DNA from: Algoriphagus sp. CAU 1675
GTDB lineage: Bacteria; Bacteroidota; Bacteroidia; Cytophagales; Cyclobacteriaceae
DNA: 64,000 bases
Reading direction: 5' to 3'
NCBI RefSeq assembly: GCF_029222925.1
Contig: NZ_JARHUI010000004.1
Coordinates: 248,001-312,000, forward strand
Shown here: one piece after another, positions 25,809 to 35,256 of the stretch
Position numbering within the stretch: position 1 is the first letter of the stretch
How the letters are laid out: each line of letters starts with the position of its first letter
Position numbers and translations under genes: made by a program
Notes under the pieces: generated by a model
Told to the model about the DNA's origin: nothing
Database searches by the model: none
What the model saw: the letters and a program-made list of their open reading frames with translations, nothing else

Positions 25809-26803
25809 TATCCCTTTGCCTGCATTGCTTGCATGATTTGCTGCCAATCTGATTGGTACAGCTCCCTTAGATACTGATGATCAGCTTTTGAAAGCTGAAC
25901 CAATCCCTGTGTATTCAATTCCACATGACGGGGAGTTCGAATACCGGGAATAACAGTACTAATCTCTTTGAACCCCAGAATAAAACTGAGGGCAAGAGCG
26001 GAAAGTGAAGTCTCATAGGCTTTAGCCATTGGAAGAACTTTACTGTTCAGGATTTCTAAAGTATTTCGAATAAGTTCCGGAGTAAGTCTGTAGGATCGGT
26101 GATCATCTTGACTAAAGGTAGATTCCGGAGTGATTTTTCCACTGAGAAGTCCAAATTGCAGAGGCATACGGGCTATGATTCCATAGCCTTGACTTCCGGC
26201 ATTTTCCATTTCGGGCACTGCAAGCTGATTGATAAGATTGAGGACCAATTGAAATCCGTTACCCTGATGCTTTTGCATCAGAAATTCTGCTTCAGGTGAT
26301 GGAGAAAAGGTAATCAAGGAGGACCCCCAATATCTGATTTTTCCTTGCTCTTTCAGGGTTTCCATAGCTTCAATACATGCCCCGTCCTCCAAATGCTGTA
26401 CTCGTGCGACATGTAGCTGATAATAATCGATCACGTCCCTTTTCAGTCTTCTTAAACTATTTTCACAGGCTTCAATCAGGTATTCCTTGGAATAATCCAC
26501 CGTTGGTTTTCCGTCGGTACCCACCTTTTGTCCAACCTTGGTGGCTATCAGCACATCTTTTCTATTCCCAAACACTTCTCCAATTAGTTTTTCAGAATGG
26601 CCTAGACCGTAAAAATCAGCCGTATCATAAAAGTTAATTCCTGCGTCCAGGGCAGCATTCAGAGCTTGCACAGAAACCTCATCATCCGATGGGCCCCATC
26701 CAATCTCCACTCCCCCAACGTTGGCTGTCCCACCAATTGCCCAAGCTCCAAAACCAATTTCACTGACTGTCAGATCCGTATTTCCAAACTTCCTGTAATT
26801 CAT
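25808..26803 (-). CDS. Aldo/keto reductase
   Basis: A 331-residue NADPH-dependent TIM-barrel reductase. The catalytic tetrad is visible: Asp60 and Tyr65 in NFYDTADFYG, Lys89 in ATKVG and a His in YYQLHV. The cofactor-binding C-terminal segment reads STVIPGIRTPRHVELN. The closest recognisable subgroup is the potassium-channel-beta/YhdN-like aldo/keto reductases, acting on aldehydes or sugars. The physiological substrate cannot be read from sequence. It is a single gene. Confidence 0.9.
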   Translation of the reverse strand: MNYRKFGNTDLTVSEIGFGAWAIGGTANVGGVEIGWGPSDDEVSVQALNAALDAGINFYDTADFYGLGHSEKLIGEVFGNRKDVLIATKVGQKVGTDGKPTVDYSKEYLIEACENSLRRLKRDVIDYYQLHVARVQHLEDGACIEAMETLKEQGKIRYWGSSLITFSPSPEAEFLMQKHQGNGFQLVLNLINQLAVPEMENAGSQGYGIIARMPLQFGLLSGKITPESTFSQDDHRSYRLTPELIRNTLEILNSKVLPMAKAYETSLSALALSFILGFKEISTVIPGIRTPRHVELNTQGLVQLSKADHQYLRELYQSDWQQIMQAMQAKG

Positions 26804-27015
26804 ATTCTAGGGGGATAAATATTTTGTACCAGGATTAAATCTAAAGCAATAAATTTTAAAATACTCTTCTCTTACCATGAGCGGCATATTGAAATTTTAA
26901 ATGCCATCCTGTATAATAATCACAAACCAAAAACAAGCCTGTTTTCCGATTATGAAATAAGCATTTGTTATTGTTAGATTTATGTGACTAATTCCTGCAT
27001 CTAATCACCCAAATC

Positions 27016-28533
27016 ATGAAAAAGTACAGCTTTCTTTTGGCACTTGGACTGGGCTTCCAGTCTTTTGCCCAAACCCCGGATCAATCTGCTTTAGAACAAT
27101 TAACCGATAAACAATGGCAGAAGGGCCTCGAACTATTGAAGGAAATCGTAAGCATTCCCAATGATGCATTTTATCCGGAACAAGTGGAAAACAATATTCA
27201 GTGGTGTGAGGAGCAGTTCCAAAAAAGAGGATGGACTTCTGAAAGGCTCGAGACAGATGGCACACCTTTACTCCTTGTAGGAAAAACACAAGCCAAAGCC
27301 GAAAAAACAGCCTTGTTTTATTTTCATGTAGATGGACAGGCCGTGGATCGTAGCAAATGGAATCAACCTGACCCCTATACTGCTGTACTTAAATCACAGA
27401 GCACAAACGGTAATTGGGAAATCATCCCAATGGAGAAACTAAATTCCGAATACAACCCCGATTGGAGGATTTTTGCACGTTCAAGCTCCGATGATAAAGG
27501 CCCCATCGCAATGTTTCTCACCGGTTGGGACGCCTTAACAGAAGAGGGCATTTCCCCAAATTACAATGTGAAGATCATATTGGATTTTGAGGAAGAGCAA
27601 GGTTCCCCTCAGCTACCTGCAGCCGTGGTCAAATACAAGGAAAAACTTGCAGCAGACTTGATGCTAATTATGGATGGACCTAGACATACATCCAATGAAC
27701 CAACACTTAGTTATGGAGCGAGAGGGATTTCAGAAATGATCTTAACAACCTACGGACCTAAAGTCCCGCAGCACAGTGGACATTATGGAAATTATGCTCC
27801 AAACCCAGGTTTCTTATTGGCTCAGTTGCTCGCCTCCATGAAGGACGAAAACGGCAGAGTTTCTATCCCTGGTTATTACGATGGAATTGAATTCACAGAT
27901 TCTGAAAAAGCTATTCTAGATGCTGTTCCGGATGATGAAGATGCCATCAAGAAACGTCTTGGCCTGGGACGCACTGACCAGGTAGGCCAAAGCTATCAGG
28001 AAAGCATTCAATACCCGTCCCTAAACATCCGTGGAATGGCCTCTGCTTGGGTTGGACCAGAAGCAAGGACCATCATTCCTGCTACTGCCATGGCCGAGTT
28101 GGATGTCAGACTGGTACCAGAATCTGATCCCAACAGGCTATTTAGCCTGATTGAAGATCACATCCGGAAGCAGGGATTTCATATTGTCACAGAAGACCCC
28201 ACAGACGAAGAAAGAATGAGGTATCCAAAAATCGTCAAAATGCATAAATCCATTTCTTACCAAGCCTTCCGGACTTCCATGGATTCCGAAGCTGGGGTTT
28301 GGCTGAGAAAAGCAATGAACAGAGCCTTTGGGAAAGATCCGGTACAAATCCGTATTTCCGGCGGATCTATACCAATTTCTCCTTTCGTGGATGCCTTAGG
28401 TATACCAGCTGTAACCATTCCAACTGTAAACGCCGACAACAACCAACATAGCCCCAATGAAAATCTAAGGCTTGGAAATTACAAAGAAGGAATCTTAACG
28501 ATTATGTCCGTACTCACAGAGCCATTAAACTAA
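27016..28533 (+). CDS. M20 family metallopeptidase, exported
   Basis: A signal peptide (LLALGLGFQSFAQ) is followed by an M20/M25/M40 peptidase: first zinc ligand in YFHVDGQ, bridging Asp in RSSSDDKGP, the catalytic Glu pair in DFEEEQGSPQ, and a last metal His in NNQHSPNEN. The lid/dimerisation domain lies at roughly residues 200-390. At 505 residues it resembles carnosinase-type dipeptidases more than short aminoacylases. It probably works in the periplasm on small peptides. The sulfatase gene starts 27 nt after it, so both may be co-transcribed. Confidence 0.87.
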   Translation: MKKYSFLLALGLGFQSFAQTPDQSALEQLTDKQWQKGLELLKEIVSIPNDAFYPEQVENNIQWCEEQFQKRGWTSERLETDGTPLLLVGKTQAKAEKTALFYFHVDGQAVDRSKWNQPDPYTAVLKSQSTNGNWEIIPMEKLNSEYNPDWRIFARSSSDDKGPIAMFLTGWDALTEEGISPNYNVKIILDFEEEQGSPQLPAAVVKYKEKLAADLMLIMDGPRHTSNEPTLSYGARGISEMILTTYGPKVPQHSGHYGNYAPNPGFLLAQLLASMKDENGRVSIPGYYDGIEFTDSEKAILDAVPDDEDAIKKRLGLGRTDQVGQSYQESIQYPSLNIRGMASAWVGPEARTIIPATAMAELDVRLVPESDPNRLFSLIEDHIRKQGFHIVTEDPTDEERMRYPKIVKMHKSISYQAFRTSMDSEAGVWLRKAMNRAFGKDPVQIRISGGSIPISPFVDALGIPAVTIPTVNADNNQHSPNENLRLGNYKEGILTIMSVLTEPLN

Positions 28534-28560
28534 TCCATTGTATCCAAACTCAAAATCCTG

Positions 28561-30105
28561 ATGAAAAACTCATTTTTTATCCTGTTGATCCTGCTTATAG
28601 CGGCAGCTTGTTCATTCAATGAAGAAAAAAAACAGGCGGATAAGCCAAACATTATTTTCATCTTTTCGGATGATCATGCCTTTCAAGCAATTTCAGCTTA
28701 CCAAAGCCGCTTGGCAGAATTGGCCCCAACACCCAATATAGATAGGATTGCAAAAAACGGGATGCGGTTTGACAGGGCCTACGTAACCAACTCAATCTGC
28801 GCTCCTTCAAGGGCATCAGTTTTGACGGGATTGCACTCGCATTCCAATGGTCACCGCACCAATAATGATACCTTTGACGGTTCACAAACTACCTTTCCAA
28901 AGTTGCTACAGGCTAATGGTTACTCCACTGCTTTGATTGGAAAATGGCACCTCAAATCCGAGCCAACTGGATTTGACCATTGGGAAATATTACCCGGACA
29001 GGGCCATTATTACAATCCGGACTTTATCGTACCCGGAGATACGATCCGCGAAACAGGATATGTCACTGAAATTATTACAGACAAAACCATTTCTTGGCTC
29101 AATGAGCAAAAGGAAAGTGGAAAACCATTTATGCTGATGATGCAGCACAAAGCTCCTCACAGAGAATGGGAAAAAGGACCCAAGCAATTGAGTCTCTACG
29201 AGGATGTCACCTTTCCTGAACCGGATAATTTGTTTGATGAATATACTTCCAGAACCTCAGCGGCCAAGGATCAGGACATGACGATTGAAAAAACCATGCA
29301 GTTGAAGTCTGATCTGAAATTATGGGACCACGCGACAGACAGTACTGAAAACAGGTCATGGAAACGAACTTATGGAAGAATGAATGCAAGCCAGCGTGCA
29401 GCTTGGGATGCCGTTTATGATCCCATCAAACGGGAATTTGACAGCTTGAATCTAAGCGGGAAAGACCTTGTAAAATGGAAATACCAGCGTTATATGCGGG
29501 ATTATTTAGCGGTGATCAGGGCTGTAGACGAAAGTGTTGGCGAGATTTTGGACTATCTGGAAGCCAATGGACTCAGTGAAAACACACTGATCGTATATAC
29601 TTCAGACCAAGGTTTTTATCTTGGAGAGCATGGTTGGTTTGACAAGCGATTCATGTATGAGGAAAGCTTTAGGACACCATTATTGATGTCCTGGCCAGGA
29701 GTCATCCCAGCAGGAAGTAATTCCCAAGCATTGGTTTCAAACCTGGATTTTGCCCAAACTTTCCTAGACATCACCCAAACCCCTGATCCGGGGACCATGC
29801 AAGGTCTAAGCCTTCTTCCTGTTATGAAGGGAGAAAGCCCCGAAAACTGGAGAAAAAGTCTTTACTATGCTTATTACGAATATCCCGGTGTCCATTCTGT
29901 CAAAAAACATGACGGCGCCTTTGACGGGCGATATAAACTGATTCACTTCTATGAAACAGACGAGTGGGAATTTTATGACCTTCTTTCTGACCCCAATGAA
30001 ATGAATAACATCTATTCCTCCCCTGAAATCCAAAACCAGGTCGAGCGAATGAAAAATGAGTTAAAGCGGCTTCAGGAAGAATACGCTGTGGAAAACGCAC
30101 AATAA
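28561..30105 (+). CDS. Type I sulfatase, lipoprotein
   Basis: Hydrolyses a sulfate ester, probably on a glycan, at the cell surface or in the periplasm. The N-terminus is a lipoprotein signal (LLIAAAC, Cys17). Metal ligands lie in FSDDHA (Asp37, Asp38), and the modification motif is CAPSRAS at residues 80-86, where Cys80 must become formylglycine. GKWHLK and SDQGFYLGEHGW are the other core motifs. The overall pattern (GYVTEIITDKTISWL) resembles N-acetylglucosamine-6-sulfatase-like members. No formylglycine-generating enzyme or anSME is in the window. Terminator follows. Confidence 0.92.
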   Translation: MKNSFFILLILLIAAACSFNEEKKQADKPNIIFIFSDDHAFQAISAYQSRLAELAPTPNIDRIAKNGMRFDRAYVTNSICAPSRASVLTGLHSHSNGHRTNNDTFDGSQTTFPKLLQANGYSTALIGKWHLKSEPTGFDHWEILPGQGHYYNPDFIVPGDTIRETGYVTEIITDKTISWLNEQKESGKPFMLMMQHKAPHREWEKGPKQLSLYEDVTFPEPDNLFDEYTSRTSAAKDQDMTIEKTMQLKSDLKLWDHATDSTENRSWKRTYGRMNASQRAAWDAVYDPIKREFDSLNLSGKDLVKWKYQRYMRDYLAVIRAVDESVGEILDYLEANGLSENTLIVYTSDQGFYLGEHGWFDKRFMYEESFRTPLLMSWPGVIPAGSNSQALVSNLDFAQTFLDITQTPDPGTMQGLSLLPVMKGESPENWRKSLYYAYYEYPGVHSVKKHDGAFDGRYKLIHFYETDEWEFYDLLSDPNEMNNIYSSPEIQNQVERMKNELKRLQEEYAVENAQ

Positions 30106-30120
30106 ACCTATCGGCACCAA

Positions 30121-30161
30121 AAAAGAAACCCGGATCGAAAATTGATCTGGGTTTCTTTTTT
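30121..30161. terminator. Bidirectional terminator
   Basis: AAAGAAACCCGGATC / GATCTGGGTTTCTTT, about 15 bp with one G-U, 7-nt loop and flanking A and T runs. It lies between the convergent sulfatase and NUDIX regulator genes. Confidence 0.9.
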
Positions 30162-30209
30162 AACTTTTTCAAATAGCTTAGAAACTTAAAACTGAAATAA
30201 AACCTTCTT

Positions 30210-30920
30210 TTAGCTGGCCCTTTTTTCCCTGAAACTGTATAAATACGGGGCTTTATGAGAGCCCCCAGAATAGAGTTTTTCATGGCGTTCTAAAATGCCC
30301 AATCCCAACATTTTTCTCTGGAAGTTGGCTCGGTTGAGTTTTTCTCCCAAAATAGCTTCGTACACATGCTGCAATTCTTTCATGGTAAACCTCTCCGGAA
30401 GGAGGTTGAATGAAAGCAGCTTTTGATCCAAATGGGTCCGAAGGTGACTCAATGCTTTCTCTACAATGAAATTATGATCCAAAATCAATTGAGGTAGGGT
30501 ATCTACCTCATACCATCTTATGGAATCGGACAAGGCGTCCGGTTTGGGCTCCACCAATTCGTAGTTGATCAGTGCATAGTAGCCTACGGAAACAAAACGC
30601 TCCAAAATCCAGTGATCGTCCTGAACACCTCCATGCGGCTCAAGAATCGCTTTCATCACCTCTGGTTGATGTCTTTCCACGGAACCAAAAGTGTAAAATT
30701 GCTCCAGAAATATCTGATCTAGACCGGTACGCTCCTTCAAACCCCTTTTGACGGCCTCATCCAGAGGCTCATCGATTTTCACAAATCCCCCAGGCAAAGC
30801 CAACCAGCCGGTATTATGGTATTCCATCAGTAGGATTTTTAGTTTTTCTCCGGAAAAGCCAAAAATCACGGAATCATAAGCCAAATGGCTTAGGTAGGTT
30901 AAACTTGTTTCTAAAGACAT
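30210..30920 (-). CDS. NUDIX-type transcriptional regulator (NrtR/AraR-like)
   Basis: The N-terminal 150 residues are a NUDIX fold. The C-terminal 80 (FTMKELQHVYEAILGEKLNRANFQRKM) form a winged helix, which is the architecture of NrtR and of the Bacteroidota sugar regulators such as AraR. The NUDIX box is degenerate: in GFVKIDEPLDEAVKRGLKER, positions 60 and 64 are Gly and Arg where hydrolases have metal-binding Glu. It therefore probably senses a ligand without hydrolysing it. It is divergent from a carboxylesterase gene, with a perfect 23-bp palindrome in the 91-nt spacer as a likely operator. Confidence 0.85.
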   Translation of the reverse strand: MSLETSLTYLSHLAYDSVIFGFSGEKLKILLMEYHNTGWLALPGGFVKIDEPLDEAVKRGLKERTGLDQIFLEQFYTFGSVERHQPEVMKAILEPHGGVQDDHWILERFVSVGYYALINYELVEPKPDALSDSIRWYEVDTLPQLILDHNFIVEKALSHLRTHLDQKLLSFNLLPERFTMKELQHVYEAILGEKLNRANFQRKMLGLGILERHEKLYSGGSHKAPYLYSFREKRAS

Positions 30921-30940
30921 TTTATTAAATCAATACTATT

Positions 30941-30971
30941 CAAATATCTAGGATTTCTACAGAAATGCAAT
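30941..30971 (-). promoter_or_regulatory. Promoter of the NUDIX regulator gene
   Basis: On the minus strand: ATTG, exactly 19 nt, GATATTTG, each box one mismatch from TTTG and TAnnTTTG. It lies just downstream of the palindrome, so binding there could control it. Confidence 0.45.
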
Positions 30972-30974
30972 TAA

Positions 30975-30997
30975 TATTGTTTCAATACGAAACAATA
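30975..30997. promoter_or_regulatory. 23-bp palindromic operator candidate
   Basis: TATTGTTTC and GAAACAATA are perfect 9-bp inverted arms around AATAC. The site lies between divergent regulator and esterase genes, 15 nt before the esterase ATG and abutting the -33 box of the regulator promoter. Size and symmetry fit a dimeric winged-helix regulator. Confidence 0.65.
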
Positions 30998-31011
30998 AAT
31001 AAACCTGATCA

Positions 31012-32646
31012 ATGAAACCTAATCTAGCCCTTCTTCTTTTGGCTGCACTAATATCCATAACTTCCATTGATAGTAAAGCTCAGGGAAATAATTCCTTTGC
31101 CGTACAAACAAAAATCAAAAACGGGATCATCGAAGGTAATTATGATACCAAAACTGGTGTCCAGAAATATTTTGGAGTTCCTTTTGCCAAACCACCTGTA
31201 GGTGATCTACGATGGAAAGCCCCACAACCTCTTGAGGATTGGTCCGGAGTAAAAATCACCAAAAAATTTGGCCCCCGTGCCGTACAAGCACCTGTCTTTG
31301 GAGACATGAATTTCAGATCGGATGGCATAAGCGAGGACTGCCTTTACTTAAATATCTGGACTCCAGCTGACAGAGACGACCAAAATCTTCCCGTCCTGGT
31401 ATATTTTTATGGAGGTGGTTTTGTTGCAGGAGATGGTTCAGAGCCTAGGTATGATGGTGAAAGCATGGCCCAAAAAGGCATGATTGTGGTGACAGTAAAT
31501 TATCGTTTGGGGATTTTCGGATTCTTCGCTCATCCGGAACTAAGTGCAGAAACAGACTACAAAGGCTCTGGAAATTATGGATTGATGGACCAAGCGGCTT
31601 CCCTTCAATGGGTAAAAGAAAATATTACTGCTTTTGGAGGCGATCCAAATAAAGTTACCATTGCCGGTGAGTCGGCAGGTTCTATTTCAGTCAGCTACCA
31701 AATGGCTTCTCCCCTTTCCCGAAACTTGATTGCCGGAGCAATTGGAGAATCAGGTGCTGGTATCAATCCAACCTTGGCTCCTGTTAGCCTGGAAGAAGCA
31801 GAAAAAACGGGAGAAGAATTTGTCCAAAATGCAGGTTTGTCCTCATTCAAAGAACTCCAGGCTATGTCTACCAAGGATGTTTATGAGCTTTACGTGGAGT
31901 CCAAGCGTTTTGGATTCCCAGTTGTAATTGACAATTATTTCCTTCCAAAAACGCTTCCTGAAATATTCGAATCCGGAGAGCAGGCACAGGTTCCATTGCT
32001 AGCGGGCTGGAACTCTGCAGAAATTCCGGGAATGGCATTTATGCAGGGACAGCCTTACACTCCTGAAGCTTTTGTACAAAAGGTAAAAGAAACCTACCCT
32101 GAAATCCATGAAGAAGTAATAAAAGTTTATCCCCATACTACTCCCGAGGAGGTAGAATGGTCAGCCACCAATTTGGCTTCTGACCGATTTATTTCCTACA
32201 GTACATGGAAATGGCTGGATTTGCATGCCAAACATTCCCAGCAACCTGTTTACAGATACCTTTACAGTAAATTGAGACCTCCATTGAAAGATCAAAACTT
32301 AACACCTGGACTTGCAGGAGGAACCATTGAAGGAGGACCAAAAATGCCGGAGCCTATCGGGGCACCTCATGCCTGCGAGATTGAATATGCTATGGGAAAT
32401 CTTCCAATCGTCAAGGAATACGCTTGGACTAAAGAGGATTACGAAGTTTCCAGACAAATGCAGGAATACTTCGCCAATTTCATCAAATATGGAAATCCAA
32501 ACGGTGAAAACCTGGCAGAATGGAAAGCAATGCAAGGTAATCAAAGCAACCCTCCTTATATGGTTATTGATATTGTATCAAAGAGTGAGAATTCTCAGGT
32601 CGAAAACCGGTACAAATTCCATAACCAATATTATTCTAAGAAATAA
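31012..32646 (+). CDS. Carboxylesterase type B, exported
   Basis: An alpha/beta hydrolase of 544 residues with signal peptide (ending near SKAQ). The nucleophile is Ser221 in the elbow GESAGS. The oxyanion segment YFYGGGF and the N-terminal signature EDCLYLNIWTPA are typical. The catalytic His is probably in GAPHACEIEY near residue 452. It hydrolyses carboxylic esters in the periplasm or outside, and in polysaccharide-degrading bacteria such enzymes may remove acyl groups from glycans. Expression is probably controlled by the divergent NUDIX regulator. Confidence 0.88.
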   Translation: MKPNLALLLLAALISITSIDSKAQGNNSFAVQTKIKNGIIEGNYDTKTGVQKYFGVPFAKPPVGDLRWKAPQPLEDWSGVKITKKFGPRAVQAPVFGDMNFRSDGISEDCLYLNIWTPADRDDQNLPVLVYFYGGGFVAGDGSEPRYDGESMAQKGMIVVTVNYRLGIFGFFAHPELSAETDYKGSGNYGLMDQAASLQWVKENITAFGGDPNKVTIAGESAGSISVSYQMASPLSRNLIAGAIGESGAGINPTLAPVSLEEAEKTGEEFVQNAGLSSFKELQAMSTKDVYELYVESKRFGFPVVIDNYFLPKTLPEIFESGEQAQVPLLAGWNSAEIPGMAFMQGQPYTPEAFVQKVKETYPEIHEEVIKVYPHTTPEEVEWSATNLASDRFISYSTWKWLDLHAKHSQQPVYRYLYSKLRPPLKDQNLTPGLAGGTIEGGPKMPEPIGAPHACEIEYAMGNLPIVKEYAWTKEDYEVSRQMQEYFANFIKYGNPNGENLAEWKAMQGNQSNPPYMVIDIVSKSENSQVENRYKFHNQYYSKK

Positions 32647-32680
32647 AGGAATTACCTGATTTTTTTCTTAACACGAAAAT

Positions 32681-32709
32681 GGGGGAGCTTTTGGGCTTCC
32701 CTATTTTTT
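32681..32709 (+). terminator. Rho-independent terminator
   Basis: GGGGAGC / GCTTCCC stem with one G-U pair, short loop, then TATTTTTT. It follows the esterase gene. Confidence 0.75.
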
Positions 32710-32797
32710 CTTCTAGAAGAAAGCTCCTATCCAAAATCAGTGCGCTTTATCTGGTCCTTTATGGAATAGGAAAAGGATCATGATCTTTTAAATTCAT

Positions 32798-35056
32798 CTA
32801 GGTACTTTTATTTCCCGCAAATACCATTTTGAGCGTACCGTAATCATATTTCCCCTCAAAATGAACCCTTAAGGAACTGAGGGAAGAAAATTTTTCAAGT
32901 TGTCCCATGATATCCAAAATCACATCCTGAGGCAAACAATCCTCCAGTTCAATTCTACCTGCTGAAATCCCTTCTGCCAGGTGGCTCTTGACAGTAGATT
33001 CAGCCAGACTTCTTTCCAGAGCAATTTCAGATATGTTCATTCCTGACTCAAACAGGGTAAACGTCAATTCCTTGGAATCTCCCTTTTGACGCTTGGGTTT
33101 GGGACTGCTTGCCTTTCTTTTCCCTGTTTTGCTTTTGATATCCCGGATTTTTTCCGCCGCCAGCTCTTTCCCTCTTGTTATGAAACTCAGGCGTAGGCTT
33201 TTGATTTCCGCTTCCAAATCATCCATTCTCCCTGGAATTTCCCCTGCAGAAATAGACTGGATCAAGCGACGTATTTTACTGATTTCTAAATACTTTCTTA
33301 ACAAAAGCTGTTCTATCTCTTCCAAGCCATCCATGTACTTTTTGGTTCTTGAAAAATGTGAAACCATACATTCCTGAGCCAAAAGTTCTTTAAGCATATC
33401 CATTAGCATCTTTTTGTAATAGACACTGCCTTTCTCCAGCCTTTCCTGAAGCTTTTCCTCTTGTTTGGATTGAAGCAAGAAAAGCAATTGATTCCTGAAT
33501 TTGCCCGTGTTTTCCATTTCAGCCGAAAGCTGTTTCAAAATATCCGGGATTAACACCTGCATATCGGCGTCCTCAAATTCAAAACTACCTCCCTGATCTT
33601 TCAAAAAATATTGGAGTTCCTTGACAATAGAACTAAAGTCAAAGGTCCGCTCAATCAACGCTGCGAGGTAATTGATTTGGTGTTGTGCCAAAAGCTCAGT
33701 CAAACTTCTTTGCTCATTGGCAGAATGTGAAAAATTGACCACTTGCTGATCCGAATAAATCAATCCTGATTGAATCCTGCTTCGGAGTATGAGTCCTTCC
33801 AAGCTTCTCAATCTACTCAAAGCAACATAGACCTGACCGGGGGCAAATGCCCTTCCAACATCAATGATTGCCTTTTCAAAGGTCAAACCCTGGCTTTTGT
33901 GAACCGTAACTGCCCAGGCCAACTTCACAGGAAAATGGGCAAAAGTGCCGATCACCTCTTCATCCAACTCTTTGGTTTCGGGGTTTACAATGTATTTTTT
34001 GTTTTCCCAAACTTCCTTCCTCAGTACAAATTCCTGAGATTCATCCTTCATGACCACCGTGATTTCATCTTTGGTAAGGTCCACTACTTTGGCAAGTTTT
34101 CCATTGAAGTAGGAAGCAAAGCCCGAGCTGTCATTTTTTATAAACATGACTTGAGCTCCTTTCCTCAGTTCCAGAGTTTCAGCCAAGGGAAACAGGGATT
34201 CGGGAAAATCATTCTCCACCTCGGCTTTGTAGAAAAAGGAAGGCACCGGTAAAGATTCGAGCTCTTGCTGATTGAGTTGTTCGGCCTTGTAATTATGGGT
34301 AGTGATCGTAATACAATCCTTCTCATTTTTCACTTCGTCCTCGGTCATGAAATGCCGATTGAGAATCTGAATATCTTCCTGAGTGACCGCATTGTCCCTG
34401 AGATGGTTCAGTACCCGGATAAACTCCCCGTCCTGCTGTCGAAAGATTTTGTCCAGTTCGAGGTAAACCATCCCTGAATTTTGTAAAGCTTTTGCCTCAA
34501 AAAAGTGCATACTGTTGTAAAACCGGTTAAGAACCTGCCATTCCTGCTCTTTTACGATAGGAGGCAATTGGTACAAATCCCCAATCATCAAAAGTTGAAC
34601 TCCTCCAAAAGGCTCCCGGAAATTCCCACGTACACTTTTCATCCGGTAATCAATGGCATCCAGAATATCAGCACGAAGCATACTCACCTCGTCAATCACC
34701 AGTAAATCAACTGCACGAAGTACACTTTTACGGTGTTGGTTCAAAGGATGTCTTCTAGCTAAAGTGTGCTGAGTGTAAAAACCGTATTGGTCCGTATAAT
34801 TTCCCTCTGGCTCCCTAACGGGAAGAAAACTCCCTAGAGGTAACAAGAACTGCGAGTGGATGGTCACTCCTTTTGCATGAAGTGCAGCGATCCCTGTTGG
34901 AGCCAATACCACTAATTTTTTGTGGGTCCGATTTGCTAATTCACGAAGAAAAGTTGTTTTCCCAGTACCCGCTTTTCCAGTCAAAAAAATAGGAGCTCCA
35001 GTATTATTTACAAACCGGGCGGCCAGCTCCAACTTGTCAGTACTTTGATTATTCAT
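32798..35056 (-). CDS. PIF1-like DNA helicase with C-terminal helix-turn-helix (HTH_40) domain
   Basis: A superfamily 1B helicase: Walker A GKAGTGKT at residues 27-34, LAPTGIAALHA, Walker B LLVIDEVSM, GDLYQLPP and the later motif WAVTVHKSQGLTF/YVALSRLRS near residue 400. Unlike short PIF1 proteins it continues to 752 residues. After a charged linker (about 520-660, with KTGKRKASSPKPKRQKG) comes a helix-turn-helix region SGMNISEIALERSLAESTVKSHL, the HTH_40/RQC-like domain. It probably unwinds DNA 5' to 3' in replication or repair. The gene is alone, divergent from an exonuclease/phosphatase-fold gene. Confidence 0.9.
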   Translation of the reverse strand: MNNQSTDKLELAARFVNNTGAPIFLTGKAGTGKTTFLRELANRTHKKLVVLAPTGIAALHAKGVTIHSQFLLPLGSFLPVREPEGNYTDQYGFYTQHTLARRHPLNQHRKSVLRAVDLLVIDEVSMLRADILDAIDYRMKSVRGNFREPFGGVQLLMIGDLYQLPPIVKEQEWQVLNRFYNSMHFFEAKALQNSGMVYLELDKIFRQQDGEFIRVLNHLRDNAVTQEDIQILNRHFMTEDEVKNEKDCITITTHNYKAEQLNQQELESLPVPSFFYKAEVENDFPESLFPLAETLELRKGAQVMFIKNDSSGFASYFNGKLAKVVDLTKDEITVVMKDESQEFVLRKEVWENKKYIVNPETKELDEEVIGTFAHFPVKLAWAVTVHKSQGLTFEKAIIDVGRAFAPGQVYVALSRLRSLEGLILRSRIQSGLIYSDQQVVNFSHSANEQRSLTELLAQHQINYLAALIERTFDFSSIVKELQYFLKDQGGSFEFEDADMQVLIPDILKQLSAEMENTGKFRNQLLFLLQSKQEEKLQERLEKGSVYYKKMLMDMLKELLAQECMVSHFSRTKKYMDGLEEIEQLLLRKYLEISKIRRLIQSISAGEIPGRMDDLEAEIKSLRLSFITRGKELAAEKIRDIKSKTGKRKASSPKPKRQKGDSKELTFTLFESGMNISEIALERSLAESTVKSHLAEGISAGRIELEDCLPQDVILDIMGQLEKFSSLSSLRVHFEGKYDYGTLKMVFAGNKST

Positions 35057-35256
35057 TGATCGAATTTAAAAAGATAAGCCGAATACTTTCCGCTATTCTA
35101 CCAATCATCTGAAAATTTGACTCAAGTCATACACTAAATCCCGGTCTTAATTCAAAAAGCTTCCAGGGATATTTGACCTTATTTTTTCTTTCGCTCAATG
35201 AATTCTTTAATTTCGGCTACTCTCCGAAGCTTTCGGGTAATCAAGTAAAATCACGA

